Assembly (NCBI RefSeq): GCF_024343575.1
Contig: NZ_RJUA01000112.1
Coordinates: forward strand, 124,001 to 188,000
DNA length: 64,000 nucleotides
Direction of reading: 5' to 3'
DNA from: Lacihabitans sp. LS3-19
GTDB taxonomy: Bacteria; Bacteroidota; Bacteroidia; Cytophagales; Spirosomataceae
The position numbers and the translations under genes were made by a program. Of the stretch, positions 34,359 through 43,655 are shown one piece after another; within the stretch, counting starts at the first letter, position 1; each line of letters opens with the position of its first letter. The notes below the pieces were generated by a model. The model ran no database searches, was not told the origin of the DNA, and worked only from the letters and a program-made list of their open reading frames with translations.

Positions 34359-37292
34359 TTACTCCAAAAGCGATAGAATATCCTTTTCTGAGAGAGATTT
34401 CATAAATCCTTCCTCTGCTGTTATGAGGTCATTAAACAATTGTTTCTTTTTGTTTTGTAGGTCAAGGATTTTTTCCTCCACCGTGTTTTTTGTAATGAAC
34501 TTATAACTAAAAACCGTATTGGTTTGGCCGATTCTGTGTGCACGGTCCACAGCTTGAGCTTCTATTGCTGGATTCCACCATGGGTCGAGCATAAAAACAT
34601 ATTCGGCAGCTGTAAGGTTGAGTCCTACGCCACCTGCTTTTAGCGATATTAAAAACACCTTTTCAGTGTCTTCGTTTTGGAACTTATCCACCAATTCCAT
34701 CCTGTTTTTAGTAGAACCATCGAGATATAAATACGGAATCCCAGCAGCATCCAGCTTTTTAGCAATCAAACCCAAATGTTTTACAAACTGACTAAATACC
34801 AGTGTTTTATAGCCTTCATTCACAACGTCTATTAGTTTATGCATTACGTCGCGGTCTTTGCCAGAATCGCCAATATAGTCTTCATTGACCATCAAAGGAT
34901 TATTGGCCAATTGACGAAGTTTTGTTAAACCTTGTAAAACCAAAATACTTGAGCGTTTTAGTCCTCCCGATCCTACTTCAGACATGAGCTGGTTTCTTAC
35001 AAAGGCCTTGGTTTCTTCGTAAAGCTTTTCCTGTTCTTCGGTCATATTGCAGTATTGAACAGACTCAATTTTCTCAGGTAAATCTTTGGCCACCTGCTTC
35101 TTATGTCTTCGCAACATAAAAGGTTTTATCTTTGAAAATAATCTTTGAAGAGCGGTTTCATCTTTTTGTTTTTCTATTAAATTCTGAAAATTTTCTTTGA
35201 AATAAGACATTGAACCCAATAAGCCTGGGTTTATAAAACTCATTTGAGCCCAGAGATCCATTGTGCTGTTTTCCAGAGGCGTACCAGTTAGTATCAGCCT
35301 ATTTTCAGTATTAAGTTGTACTACAGATTTGAAAATCAAAGAACCTGGGTTTTTAATAGCCTGAGATTCGTCTAAAATAGCGTAATAGAATCTAAAGTTT
35401 TTAATAAAATCTAGATCAAGTCTGAGTACCCCATAAGAGCAAATCACTAAATCGTAAAATTTAAATGCTGAGGCATCTTTGTGTCTATGTGAGCCAAAAT
35501 GAATCAAAATCTTCATCTTTGGCGTAAACTTATGGGCTTCTTTTTGCCAGTTATAAATCAATGAAGTCGGCATAACCAACAAACTTGGATGGTCAGGATT
35601 TTCTTCTTTTATTTTTTGCAAAAAAGCCAAAGTGATTACCGTTTTACCCAATCCCATATCATCAGCTAGACAACCGCCGAAGTTAAAACTCCTCAAAAAA
35701 TTCAGCCAATCGTAGCCTGCCTTTTGGTAGGGACGAAGCTGCCCTTTGAAGTTTTTGGGCATTTCTATTTCTTCAATCTCTTCAAAATTCCTTAAGCCTT
35801 CCAGTTTTCGGCTCATTACGGTTACTGCCAAGCCATCTTGCTCCAAATAATTAATTATACCAATATGGTGTTTTTTTATTTTGCCAGCCTCTTCATCATC
35901 AATCTCCACATTTTCAAATAGTTCTGAGTATTTATTGAACCATGCTGGAGGAATCAAAGCCATCTGACCGTTGGGCAGCTCAAACTCTTTGATGTTGTTT
36001 AAGATATAATTTCGCAGCCTAACGAAGGGTATTTTGTATTCGCCAAACTGCACCAAAGCTTTTATGTCAAACCAATCTCTGTTCTCTTCTATTTGAATTT
36101 CGAGATTAGAATATCCTATGAAATATTTAACAGAATTCTCCTTATTTTGGATTATTTCTATCTCTTTTTCTGCTAGTATCTCTGATTTTTCTTGTAACCA
36201 ATGTATGGCCTCGCTTTTTGGTTTCGCTATTCTTCCACTTTTTAGATCGAGGCCATTTTCTCTTATATAAAGCAAAACATCTCTTTCCTTTTCAAGATTT
36301 TTTTTGATCTTATGAAAAACCCAAGAATCATCTTTTTTTTCTAAAAAGACATAAGATGGAGCACTAAAATTATCATATTTAAAATTATACTTTCCATACT
36401 GAAACGATAGCTCAAGGAACAATTTACTTTCCTCTTCACTCAGATTATTCACAGTTTTATCAAACAAACTCAGGCCAGTTTTTTGAGCTTTTACTTCTGT
36501 TATAAGTAGCTGAGGAAGAACATTTTGTTTTTCTTGTATAATCTCAAATCCATTAGCAAAAACATTAAAATTGGCGACCAAAGGCACAATAAAGTTCTGA
36601 TAATAGGTTTCTTCCAGCTTTTTAGGGATAATTATGTTTGGCTTATTTAGAAAAGGCTTAATTTTTCTGCCATCAGCAAACTTGTCAAAAAGATACAATT
36701 TAGTATCTACCAACAGACTTGCAGGAATATCATTAATAATAAAAGTATTCTTCTTAAACTGGAACTTTACCTTCTCGTCTCCACATTTGATAATCGGATA
36801 ATACACTGTTTGGTCTTCTTGACGGTCGAAATGAAAATAGGCTTTAGCTGGCTCTTTCATCACCTCGATTTCCTTCCAAGTAGCCACACCATCTGTACCC
36901 ATTATAAAAAGATGCTTGTTTTTTATACGGCTGAAAATCTCCTTTTTATAATTTTCTAAGTATGATAAAATGCTTTCTTTCAAAAGCTTATCACCTTTTT
37001 CAGCATCAAATACTTTTCTGAAAAATTCCTCTGCCGATAATTTTTTCGTGTTGAATTTTTTTAAAATAACATCCTGCTGGATACTATCTGTGAGTTTTAC
37101 AATCTCAAAATCATCTGGCTCAAGCCCTGTTGCAAAATCAGAGATGTTTTTAGAAGAAATATTCTGGGTCTGAAAAGTCACCTCTCCACGGGCATTAAGT
37201 TGCACCACATAAGATTCCAACAGAAATCCGAGGAACTCGTGCTGGTAAAGGCTGTAAATTATTTTAAATGGCTCTGATGGCGATACAATCAT
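34359..37292 (-). CDS. SNF2-family DEAD/DEAH helicase
   Basis: This protein of about 977 residues is a SNF2/Rad54-like ATPase that translocates on double-stranded DNA. Its N-terminal half is divergent. The ATPase core begins near 530 (LRPYQKAGYDWLNFLRSFNFGG), with Walker A DDMGLGKT, motif II LDESQAIKN and motif III LTGTPLENS. The C-terminal lobe has VFMLDPWWNPAIEAQAVDRAHRIGQ, ending in the arginine-finger motif. The annotated start at MIVSPSEPFKI (37292) is preferred because a TACATTTG box lies 23 bases upstream of it, inside the longer frame that reaches 37370. No nuclease partner is adjacent. Confidence 0.9.
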   Translation of the reverse strand: MIVSPSEPFKIIYSLYQHEFLGFLLESYVVQLNARGEVTFQTQNISSKNISDFATGLEPDDFEIVKLTDSIQQDVILKKFNTKKLSAEEFFRKVFDAEKGDKLLKESILSYLENYKKEIFSRIKNKHLFIMGTDGVATWKEIEVMKEPAKAYFHFDRQEDQTVYYPIIKCGDEKVKFQFKKNTFIINDIPASLLVDTKLYLFDKFADGRKIKPFLNKPNIIIPKKLEETYYQNFIVPLVANFNVFANGFEIIQEKQNVLPQLLITEVKAQKTGLSLFDKTVNNLSEEESKLFLELSFQYGKYNFKYDNFSAPSYVFLEKKDDSWVFHKIKKNLEKERDVLLYIRENGLDLKSGRIAKPKSEAIHWLQEKSEILAEKEIEIIQNKENSVKYFIGYSNLEIQIEENRDWFDIKALVQFGEYKIPFVRLRNYILNNIKEFELPNGQMALIPPAWFNKYSELFENVEIDDEEAGKIKKHHIGIINYLEQDGLAVTVMSRKLEGLRNFEEIEEIEMPKNFKGQLRPYQKAGYDWLNFLRSFNFGGCLADDMGLGKTVITLAFLQKIKEENPDHPSLLVMPTSLIYNWQKEAHKFTPKMKILIHFGSHRHKDASAFKFYDLVICSYGVLRLDLDFIKNFRFYYAILDESQAIKNPGSLIFKSVVQLNTENRLILTGTPLENSTMDLWAQMSFINPGLLGSMSYFKENFQNLIEKQKDETALQRLFSKIKPFMLRRHKKQVAKDLPEKIESVQYCNMTEEQEKLYEETKAFVRNQLMSEVGSGGLKRSSILVLQGLTKLRQLANNPLMVNEDYIGDSGKDRDVMHKLIDVVNEGYKTLVFSQFVKHLGLIAKKLDAAGIPYLYLDGSTKNRMELVDKFQNEDTEKVFLISLKAGGVGLNLTAAEYVFMLDPWWNPAIEAQAVDRAHRIGQTNTVFSYKFITKNTVEEKILDLQNKKKQLFNDLITAEEGFMKSLSEKDILSLLE

Positions 37293-37315
37293 TAATCTTT
37301 TTGAAAAAAGGGAAT

Positions 37316-37323
37316 CAAATGTA
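37316..37323 (-). promoter_or_regulatory. -7 promoter box (TACATTTG) for the SNF2 helicase
   Basis: TACATTTG on the minus strand matches TAnnTTTG, 23 bases before the ATG at 37292. It decides between the two possible starts. Confidence 0.6.
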
Positions 37324-37426
37324 ATTGATTGACCTAGGAAGACAAAAAAAAAGAGCATAAACATATCCACAATAAAGCTTATTTGGCCTTAGAATGAAAA
37401 TTAGTAAGCAAATCAAAAAAATATCT

Positions 37427-37434
37427 TAATTTTG
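37427..37434 (+). promoter_or_regulatory. -7 promoter box (TAATTTTG) for fabI
   Basis: TAATTTTG fits TAnnTTTG and ends 35 bases before the fabI ATG. Confidence 0.55.
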
Positions 37435-37469
37435 TAGCTTAATATATTTAAATAAATCGAAATAGCATT

Positions 37470-38288
37470 ATGGCATACGGATTACTAAAAGGTAAGAAAG
37501 GTATCATATCAGGAGCTTTAGATGAGAACTCTATAGCTTGGAAAGTTGCGTTGAAAGCGAAAGAAGAAGGGGCAATATTTACATTGACCAATGCTCCAAT
37601 AGCCATGAGAATGGGCGAAATAAACAAATTGGCTGATGCATGTGAAGCCGAGATTATTCCTGCCGATGCTACTAGCATAACAGACATCGAAAACCTTTAC
37701 AGCAAATCTATGGACGTGCTTGGTGGCAAGGTTGATTTTGTGCTCCACTCTATCGGTATGTCACCAAATGTAAGAAAAGGTAAAGCTTATGGTGATTTGA
37801 ACTATGATTTTTACAAACAAAGTATTGATATTTCGGCGATGTCTTTTCATAGATTTTTACAAACTGCCGAAAAAATGGACGCCATAAACGAATGGGGATC
37901 TGTGGTAGCTCTGACTTATATGGCTGCACAGAGAACTTTCTCTTTCTACAGCGACATGGCTGATGCCAAAGCTATGTTGGAGTCTATCGCTAGAAGTTAC
38001 GGTTTCCGTTATGGAAAACTAAAAAATGTGAGAGTAAATACTGTTTCGCAGTCGCCAACCAAAACACGTGCGGGTGGTGGTATAGCAGGGTTTGAATCAT
38101 TTTTCGAATTTGCAGAAAAAATGGCTCCATTGGGCAATGCATCCGCAGAACAATGTGCAGACTATGTGTTGACATTATTCTCAGACCTTACAAAAATGGT
38201 GACTATGCAAAACCTTTTCCATGATGGTGGTTACTCAATGACGGGTGTATCACAGGAGTTGTTGGAAATGATTAAGCCTGCTGAGTAA
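37470..38288 (+). CDS. fabI: Enoyl-[acyl-carrier-protein] reductase FabI
   Basis: This 272-residue NADH-dependent enzyme completes each cycle of fatty acid elongation. The cofactor loop is KGIISGALDENSIAWKVA (about 10-27), a FabI-type variant of the Rossmann motif. The catalytic residues have E. coli-like spacing: Y150, Y160 and K167 (Y-x6-K in YSDMADAK). The C-terminal part has NTVSQSPTKTRAGGGIAGFE, the substrate-loop region. It is the only gene on its transcript, with its own promoter and terminator. Confidence 0.94.
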   Translation: MAYGLLKGKKGIISGALDENSIAWKVALKAKEEGAIFTLTNAPIAMRMGEINKLADACEAEIIPADATSITDIENLYSKSMDVLGGKVDFVLHSIGMSPNVRKGKAYGDLNYDFYKQSIDISAMSFHRFLQTAEKMDAINEWGSVVALTYMAAQRTFSFYSDMADAKAMLESIARSYGFRYGKLKNVRVNTVSQSPTKTRAGGGIAGFESFFEFAEKMAPLGNASAEQCADYVLTLFSDLTKMVTMQNLFHDGGYSMTGVSQELLEMIKPAE

Positions 38289-38313
38289 GATTAATTTAAA
38301 TTTAAGATTTATA

Positions 38314-38344
38314 AAAAAACACCTAGAAACGCTAGGTGTTTTTT
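38314..38344 (+). terminator. Terminator after fabI
   Basis: AAAAAACACCTAG at 38314-38326 pairs perfectly with CTAGGTGTTTTTT at 38332-38344 around an AAACG loop. Confidence 0.85.
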
Positions 38345-38372
38345 GTTTGGTATCATCGAAATATTGAATTTC

Positions 38373-39587
38373 TCATTTTCCTGCATAAGCCAAAACTTTC
38401 TCCCAAACTCTAAAAATATTACCCGAACATAATTTTTCAATGTCGGATTCAGAATAGCCTCTTTTTAGCAATTCCGTGATTAAGTTTGGATAATCTGCCA
38501 CGTCTTTAAGGCCAGTAGGAAGGCTATTACCAACACCGTCAAAGTCTGAACCTAGGCCAACATGATCTATTCCTGCTAACTTTACGATATTATCCACATG
38601 GTCAGCTACTTTTTTAACATCTGCAAATGCCAGAGGGTGATTGGCGAAAAAATCATCCATTACTGCTTCGGCAGAAGGGTCTTTACGATCAATTCCTTTT
38701 TTCTCAAATAATGCTTTTATTTCATTTTGAAGGCTTTTTCTATATTCTACTACCTCGTTTGAAAGAAAAGTCGAACCGAAATTCACCATAATTACTCCGC
38801 CATTTTTGCCTAATTTGGTAATCATATCGTCAGACATATTTCTCTGAAAATCAGGGGTAAACTTGCGAGAAGAAGAATGGGAGGCAATTATTGGCACTGG
38901 AGCAATGTCTATTACCTGATAAAAAGTATCGTCAGACACATGTGAAATATCAATCAAAACACCTTCATTTGCCATAACCTTCACAACATCTTTGCCAAAC
39001 GGACTCAAGCCTTTCCATGTTTTTGTGGTATCGTAGCTAGAGTCGCATATCCGGTTGTCTTTGGCATGTGTAAGCGTGATATAACTGATGCCTTTTGCTC
39101 TATATTTGGCTACATCAGACAACTCACCTATGGGCGAACCGTTCTCCATTCCCATTGGCAGGGCTATTTTTCCTTTGGCAAATATGGCTTTAATTTCGGC
39201 TGGAGATTTCGCCGTTTCAAAATAATCACTTTTTTCTTTGGCTATGAAATTCACCATATTTATCAATGAATCCGCCAACAATTGAGCACCTTTGGTGTCA
39301 TAAGTTGAAGGTATATAAATAGACATAAAAGGGGCGTCTAATCCACCTTTTCGGGCACGTTTAAAGTCAAAATCGCCTTCTTTAGTTTCTAATGGTATGC
39401 CCGTAAATTCCTTTGACATTTGGAAGTTTTTGACTTTTAGTCGATATGGCAAATCTACATGACCGTCAACCATAATATACTTATGAGCATATTCGTCAGC
39501 TTTTTTTGCGTAATCATCGGTCGTTTTTTGGCTTACTTTACAAGAAGCCATTGAAAGAATAATTAGAAATAAGGATAGTTTTTTCAT
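38373..39587 (-). CDS. Membrane dipeptidase, peptidase family M19, lipoprotein
   Basis: This 404-residue zinc enzyme hydrolyses dipeptides. A lipoprotein signal precedes Cys 16 (SMASC), placing it on the outer or inner membrane facing the periplasm. Metal-site motifs are DGHVDLPY (H43, D45), MGMENGSP (bridging Glu), LIDISHVSDDTF and IIASHSSSR. The family signature GLGSDFDG follows near the end. Length is normal for M19. Its likely use is peptide scavenging or processing of cell-wall peptides. Confidence 0.93.
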   Translation of the reverse strand: MKKLSLFLIILSMASCKVSQKTTDDYAKKADEYAHKYIMVDGHVDLPYRLKVKNFQMSKEFTGIPLETKEGDFDFKRARKGGLDAPFMSIYIPSTYDTKGAQLLADSLINMVNFIAKEKSDYFETAKSPAEIKAIFAKGKIALPMGMENGSPIGELSDVAKYRAKGISYITLTHAKDNRICDSSYDTTKTWKGLSPFGKDVVKVMANEGVLIDISHVSDDTFYQVIDIAPVPIIASHSSSRKFTPDFQRNMSDDMITKLGKNGGVIMVNFGSTFLSNEVVEYRKSLQNEIKALFEKKGIDRKDPSAEAVMDDFFANHPLAFADVKKVADHVDNIVKLAGIDHVGLGSDFDGVGNSLPTGLKDVADYPNLITELLKRGYSESDIEKLCSGNIFRVWEKVLAYAGK

Positions 39588-39860
39588 GAAGTTTTTTTAG
39601 GTAATGTTAAATAAATATAGGTAAGAAAAAACCAAAATCAAAAGAATTACAAAAATGAAAGATACACTACTCGAGAATTATTCAGTTTTTCAAAATTTTG
39701 TAATATTTCAAAATGATTTTATCCAAAAAAATAAATTCAAAAATAATCCCTTGAATATTCTAAGTATAAAAAGACAGCTTTTTTAACTATTTTTGAAAAT
39801 AATTCAACCTTACATTATTGAAATTCAAATTCTTCTTATTCTATAAAAAATAACGTCCAA

Positions 39861-40517
39861 ATGACCATATCAAGCTTGAAGAGAATTAAGAATCTTCAAA
39901 TATTTACCATTTTTTTGAGATATTTGATAGGAGCGGCTTTCGTGTTTGCGAGTATTGTAAAAATTCATGGCATGAGATTTACTTCAGACTCAGGTGCAGA
40001 TAGTCCAATAAACTCTGCTTGGCATTTTTTCGAAACTATGTACGCCTCTGGACTATATTGGAAATTCTTAGGTTGGGGGCAATTAATTGCTGGTTTTGTT
40101 CTAATGACCCAAAGATGGAGTACAATCGGAGCGATCCTTTTCTTGCCAATCATAGCCAATGTTTTTGTGATTACCATTTCCTACGAATTTGCTGGAACGC
40201 CAGTAATTACATTTTTGATGCTCTTAGCTAATATTTATTTGTTAATATGGGATTGGAACAAGCTCAAATTATTATTTTCAAACCATAACTTCGATTATAG
40301 AGATGACAACCCACCATTTTCAAAATTAAACACTTGGGCATTTCTGGGTCTATTCTATTTTCTTTTGATTTTATTTATGCGTATCGGATTTGAATATTTA
40401 GGAAAAACTGGCGGATTCAATCCGTTTTATTTTTTGCTAATTTCTTTTGGTCTGGCTGTTCTAATTGGTTTAATACTTATCGTTTTTGAGTTAAGAAGAA
40501 CTAAAACCTACCAATAA
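39861..40517 (+). CDS. DoxX-like integral membrane protein
   Basis: This 218-residue protein has about six transmembrane helices. The first stretch, IFLRYLIGAAFVFASIVKIHGMRF, and the later WGQLIAGFVLMTQRWSTIGAILFLPIIANVF resemble DoxX/DoxD-type proteins. It has no catalytic residues that I can name. It precedes GH95 by 78 bases in the same direction, but GH95 has its own promoter box, so they may be separate transcripts. The 273 bases upstream hold only a weak open frame that I do not accept. Confidence 0.75.
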   Translation: MTISSLKRIKNLQIFTIFLRYLIGAAFVFASIVKIHGMRFTSDSGADSPINSAWHFFETMYASGLYWKFLGWGQLIAGFVLMTQRWSTIGAILFLPIIANVFVITISYEFAGTPVITFLMLLANIYLLIWDWNKLKLLFSNHNFDYRDDNPPFSKLNTWAFLGLFYFLLILFMRIGFEYLGKTGGFNPFYFLLISFGLAVLIGLILIVFELRRTKTYQ

Positions 40518-40565
40518 AACCGAAGTATTTACTTTTTTAATTTGTGTTATCTGAGCCATTTAAAT

Positions 40566-40573
40566 TACTTTTG
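40566..40573 (+). promoter_or_regulatory. -7 promoter box (TACTTTTG) for the GH95 gene
   Basis: TACTTTTG matches TAnnTTTG and ends 22 bases before the ATG at 40596. Confidence 0.55.
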
Positions 40574-40595
40574 AAAAATATTCAACGCATAAAAA

Positions 40596-42983
40596 ATGAA
40601 AACAAAATTCTTGCTATTAGTATTAATTTCTCAAAACCTTTTTGCACAACAAGCCCCTCTAAAACTTTGGTACAAGCAACCTGCAGAGCATTTTGAAGAA
40701 GCCATGGTGGTAGGAAATGGCAGCCAAGGTGCAACAATTTTCGGAGGGCCAAAATCTGACAAAATCTATCTCAACGATATTACGCTATGGTCTGGTGAAC
40801 CAGTTGACCCTAACATGAATCCTGATGCCCATAAATATTTGCCTTTGGTAAGAGAGGCATTGAAAAACGAGGACTACAAAAAAGCGGACTCTTTAATGCA
40901 TTTTATGCAAGGCAAATTTTCAGAATCTTATGCTCCCCTCGGCACTATGTATATAGACTTTGGAGACGAGAAATACTCAAAATATTATAGAGATTTGTCA
41001 TTAAATGATGCAACCGCAAAGGTTTCTTATCAAAATCAAAATACTACTATCTCGAAAGAATATTTTTATTCATTTCCTGACAAAGCCTTTATAATAAAAC
41101 TTACAAGTTCTGCGTCTGGCAAGCTAAATTTTACAATTAGGTTTGATTCTCAGCTTAAACATTCCGTAAATATTGCTTCAAACCAAGTTCAGTTTTCAGG
41201 TAGGGCACCAATAAAAGCTGACCCAAGCTATGTAAGAAACGACATTGACCCAGTGGTTTATTTAGATGAAAAAGGAACGAGATTCTATGGAACCATTTTT
41301 ATAAAAAAAATGAGCGGAAAACTCTCTAAAACTGACTCCACAATTAGTGTAAAAGGAGGAACTGAGGTGGTTTTGGCTGTTTGTATGGCTACGAGTTTTA
41401 ATGGTTTCGATAAAGACCCAGAAAGAGAGAGTAAAAATGAAAAAGCCATCGTAAATGAAAGAATTCCCCTTTTGATGCAAAAAACATATAACAATCTCAA
41501 AAATAGACACATAGAAGACTATCAAAAGTATTTTAATAGAGTTACATTAGACTTAAAATCAGACATGTCTGCCAACATCCCGACTGACGAAAGACTTAGA
41601 AAATACGCAACTGGAACAGACGACAAATACTTAGAAACGCTTTATTTCCAATACGGTAGATATTTGTTGGTAAGTAGCTCAAGAACTGAAGGCGTACCAG
41701 CAAATTTGCAAGGTCTTTGGAATCCGCACATTAGGCCGCCTTGGAGCAGCAACTATACCATGAACATCAATGCAGAAGAGAATTATTGGCTAGCCGAAAA
41801 CACCAATTTATCAGAAATGCACCAGCCTTTTTTGGGTTTTATAGAAAATCTAGAAAAGACAGGAAGAATAACAGCAAAAACTTTTTACAATGCCCACGGC
41901 TGGGTTTGTCATCACAATTCTGATATCTGGGCCATGACCAATCCAGTGGGAAATTTCGGTAAGGGCGATCCCGTTTGGGCAAACTGGGCCATGGGAGCTA
42001 CTTGGTCTTCAACGCATCTCTGGGAGCATTATCTCTATACCAAAGACAAAGAGTTTTTAAAAAATAAGGCTTATCCACTCATGCGTGGAGCGGCTGAGTT
42101 TTGTTTAGATATGTTGGTAAAAGATAAAAACGACCAATACGTTACTTCGCCTGGCACTTCGCCAGAGAATATTTTTATAACAGACAAAGGCTACAAAGGA
42201 GCCACTTTATATGGTGCAACGGCTGATTTAGCAATGATTAGGGAGCTTTTCATAGATTTGATAGAGGCTACAAATATTTTGGAAGGCGACTATGACTTCA
42301 AAATCAAATTGGAAGAGGTATTGGCCAATATGCATCCTTATCAAATTGGCAAAAAAGGAAACCTGCAAGAGTGGTATTACGACTGGGAAGATGCCGAGCC
42401 TCAACATCGCCATCAGTCGCATCTATATGGATTGTATCCAGGTACGCATATCAATATGACGGAAACACCAGGTTTGGCCAATGCAGCCAAAACCACATTG
42501 GAAATAAAGGGCGACGAAACAACAGGTTGGTCTAAAGGCTGGAGAATAAACCTTTGGGCGAGACTTTGGGATGGTAATCGTGCTTACAAAATGTACCGAG
42601 AATTACTCAGATATGTTGAGCCAGATGGTATCCGTCCTAACTATCAAAATGGTGGCGGTACTTATCCAAATCTTTTTGATGCTCATCCGCCTTTCCAAAT
42701 CGATGGAAACTTTGGTGGGGCAGCCGCAGTGGCAGAAATGCTAATGCAAAGCACGCCAGACAAAATCTATTTATTACCGGCTTTACCTGATGCTTGGGGA
42801 AGTGGATCAATAAAAGGTCTAAAAGCCCGAGGTGGATTTGAAATGGACATAGAATGGGAAAATGGCAAACTAAAATCAGCAAAAATTCAAGGCAAACCTG
42901 GAGGTGAAACCGAGCTAATCTACAAAGGCGATTCGAAAAAAGTGAGGGTGGAGAATGGAGAAATTTTTGAATGGAAACTTTGA
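40596..42983 (+). CDS. Secreted glycoside hydrolase family 95 (alpha-L-fucosidase type)
   Basis: This 795-residue enzyme has a signal peptide (MKTKFLLLVLISQNLFAQQ). The N-terminal beta domain starts PLKLWYKQPAEHFEEAMVVGNGSQG, a GH95 hallmark. The catalytic (alpha/alpha)6 barrel contains NLQGLWNPHIRPPWSSNYTM, then NINAEENYW, and VTSPGTSPEN. Members are inverting 1,2-alpha-L-fucosidases or galactosidases acting on plant or host glycans. It is the first of two secreted glycosidases in this part of the window, though GH30 is on the other strand. It ends with a strong terminator. Confidence 0.93.
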   Translation: MKTKFLLLVLISQNLFAQQAPLKLWYKQPAEHFEEAMVVGNGSQGATIFGGPKSDKIYLNDITLWSGEPVDPNMNPDAHKYLPLVREALKNEDYKKADSLMHFMQGKFSESYAPLGTMYIDFGDEKYSKYYRDLSLNDATAKVSYQNQNTTISKEYFYSFPDKAFIIKLTSSASGKLNFTIRFDSQLKHSVNIASNQVQFSGRAPIKADPSYVRNDIDPVVYLDEKGTRFYGTIFIKKMSGKLSKTDSTISVKGGTEVVLAVCMATSFNGFDKDPERESKNEKAIVNERIPLLMQKTYNNLKNRHIEDYQKYFNRVTLDLKSDMSANIPTDERLRKYATGTDDKYLETLYFQYGRYLLVSSSRTEGVPANLQGLWNPHIRPPWSSNYTMNINAEENYWLAENTNLSEMHQPFLGFIENLEKTGRITAKTFYNAHGWVCHHNSDIWAMTNPVGNFGKGDPVWANWAMGATWSSTHLWEHYLYTKDKEFLKNKAYPLMRGAAEFCLDMLVKDKNDQYVTSPGTSPENIFITDKGYKGATLYGATADLAMIRELFIDLIEATNILEGDYDFKIKLEEVLANMHPYQIGKKGNLQEWYYDWEDAEPQHRHQSHLYGLYPGTHINMTETPGLANAAKTTLEIKGDETTGWSKGWRINLWARLWDGNRAYKMYRELLRYVEPDGIRPNYQNGGGTYPNLFDAHPPFQIDGNFGGAAAVAEMLMQSTPDKIYLLPALPDAWGSGSIKGLKARGGFEMDIEWENGKLKSAKIQGKPGGETELIYKGDSKKVRVENGEIFEWKL

Positions 42984-43015
42984 GATAGGGATTAAAGTTT
43001 TGATAAAAAGCAAGC

Positions 43016-43049
43016 AAAAGAGGCGATTTTCATAAAAATCGCCTCTTTT
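43016..43049 (+). terminator. Terminator after the GH95 gene
   Basis: AAAAGAGGCGATTTT at 43016-43030 pairs perfectly with AAAATCGCCTCTTTT at 43035-43049 around a CATA loop. The flanking minus-strand gene could also use it. Confidence 0.88.
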
Positions 43050-43083
43050 GTGCATATCAGGTTAATAACAAAACTTACTTTTT

Positions 43084-43536
43084 TCAAATATCTTCCAAAG
43101 CCCTTGAAGATAATAATACCGAATGCATTTGTAAAGCCCCTTGATTTTTCATGGAACATACAGACCTCCAAATGGTGCTGTAGTTTTGGGTTTCTACCAA
43201 TTGTATTAGCATCGAGTTTCTAAGCGTTCTTACAGTAAATATTTTATTTTTAGTATCCGAACTTAGCATATTCATTTTGACAGGCTTTTCAAAAAGTTGA
43301 ACCAATACCACGTATTCGGCATTTTGAGGATCATAAAAATAATGATGCTTTTTCATTTCGGCATGAATTTGTGTCTTCGTTTTTTCAGCATCTTTTATGT
43401 TCTTATCTATTATTAAATTATACCCTTTCCATTCAGTTGAAATGGTCAAAGCATCAGATTTTACCATTTGATATGGACGCATTTGGCATGAAGCTAGAAT
43501 GAAAGTTGTGGCAATTAATATTAATATATTTTTCAT
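43084..43536 (-). CDS. Small lipoprotein of unknown function
   Basis: This 150-residue protein begins with a lipoprotein signal (FILASC, Cys at 17). The mature part, with IHAEMKKHHYFYDPQNAEYVVLVQLFEKP in the middle, looks like a DUF4136-like lipoprotein domain with alternating strand and helix, but I do not recognise the family with confidence. It is divergent in sequence from its neighbours and has its own promoter box. It sits between two glycosidase genes without obvious linkage. Confidence 0.72.
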   Translation of the reverse strand: MKNILILIATTFILASCQMRPYQMVKSDALTISTEWKGYNLIIDKNIKDAEKTKTQIHAEMKKHHYFYDPQNAEYVVLVQLFEKPVKMNMLSSDTKNKIFTVRTLRNSMLIQLVETQNYSTIWRSVCSMKNQGALQMHSVLLSSRALEDI

Positions 43537-43562
43537 TAGTACTATTTTTTATTTGAATAGTA

Positions 43563-43570
43563 CAAATTTA
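43563..43570 (-). promoter_or_regulatory. -7 promoter box (TAAATTTG) for the small lipoprotein
   Basis: TAAATTTG on the minus strand fits TAnnTTTG and lies 26 bases before the ATG at 43536. Confidence 0.5.
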
Positions 43571-43655
43571 ATCTAATATTATCAAAATGTTATTATTTTA
43601 TTATTTTTTTGTAAAAATTTAATATTAGATTTTTTTATTGATTAAGGAATGAATA

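Noticed and set aside
39655-39786. 43-codon open frame in the gap before the DoxX-like gene
   Set aside because: It has no ribosome site, no motif and a composition like the surrounding AT-rich DNA.
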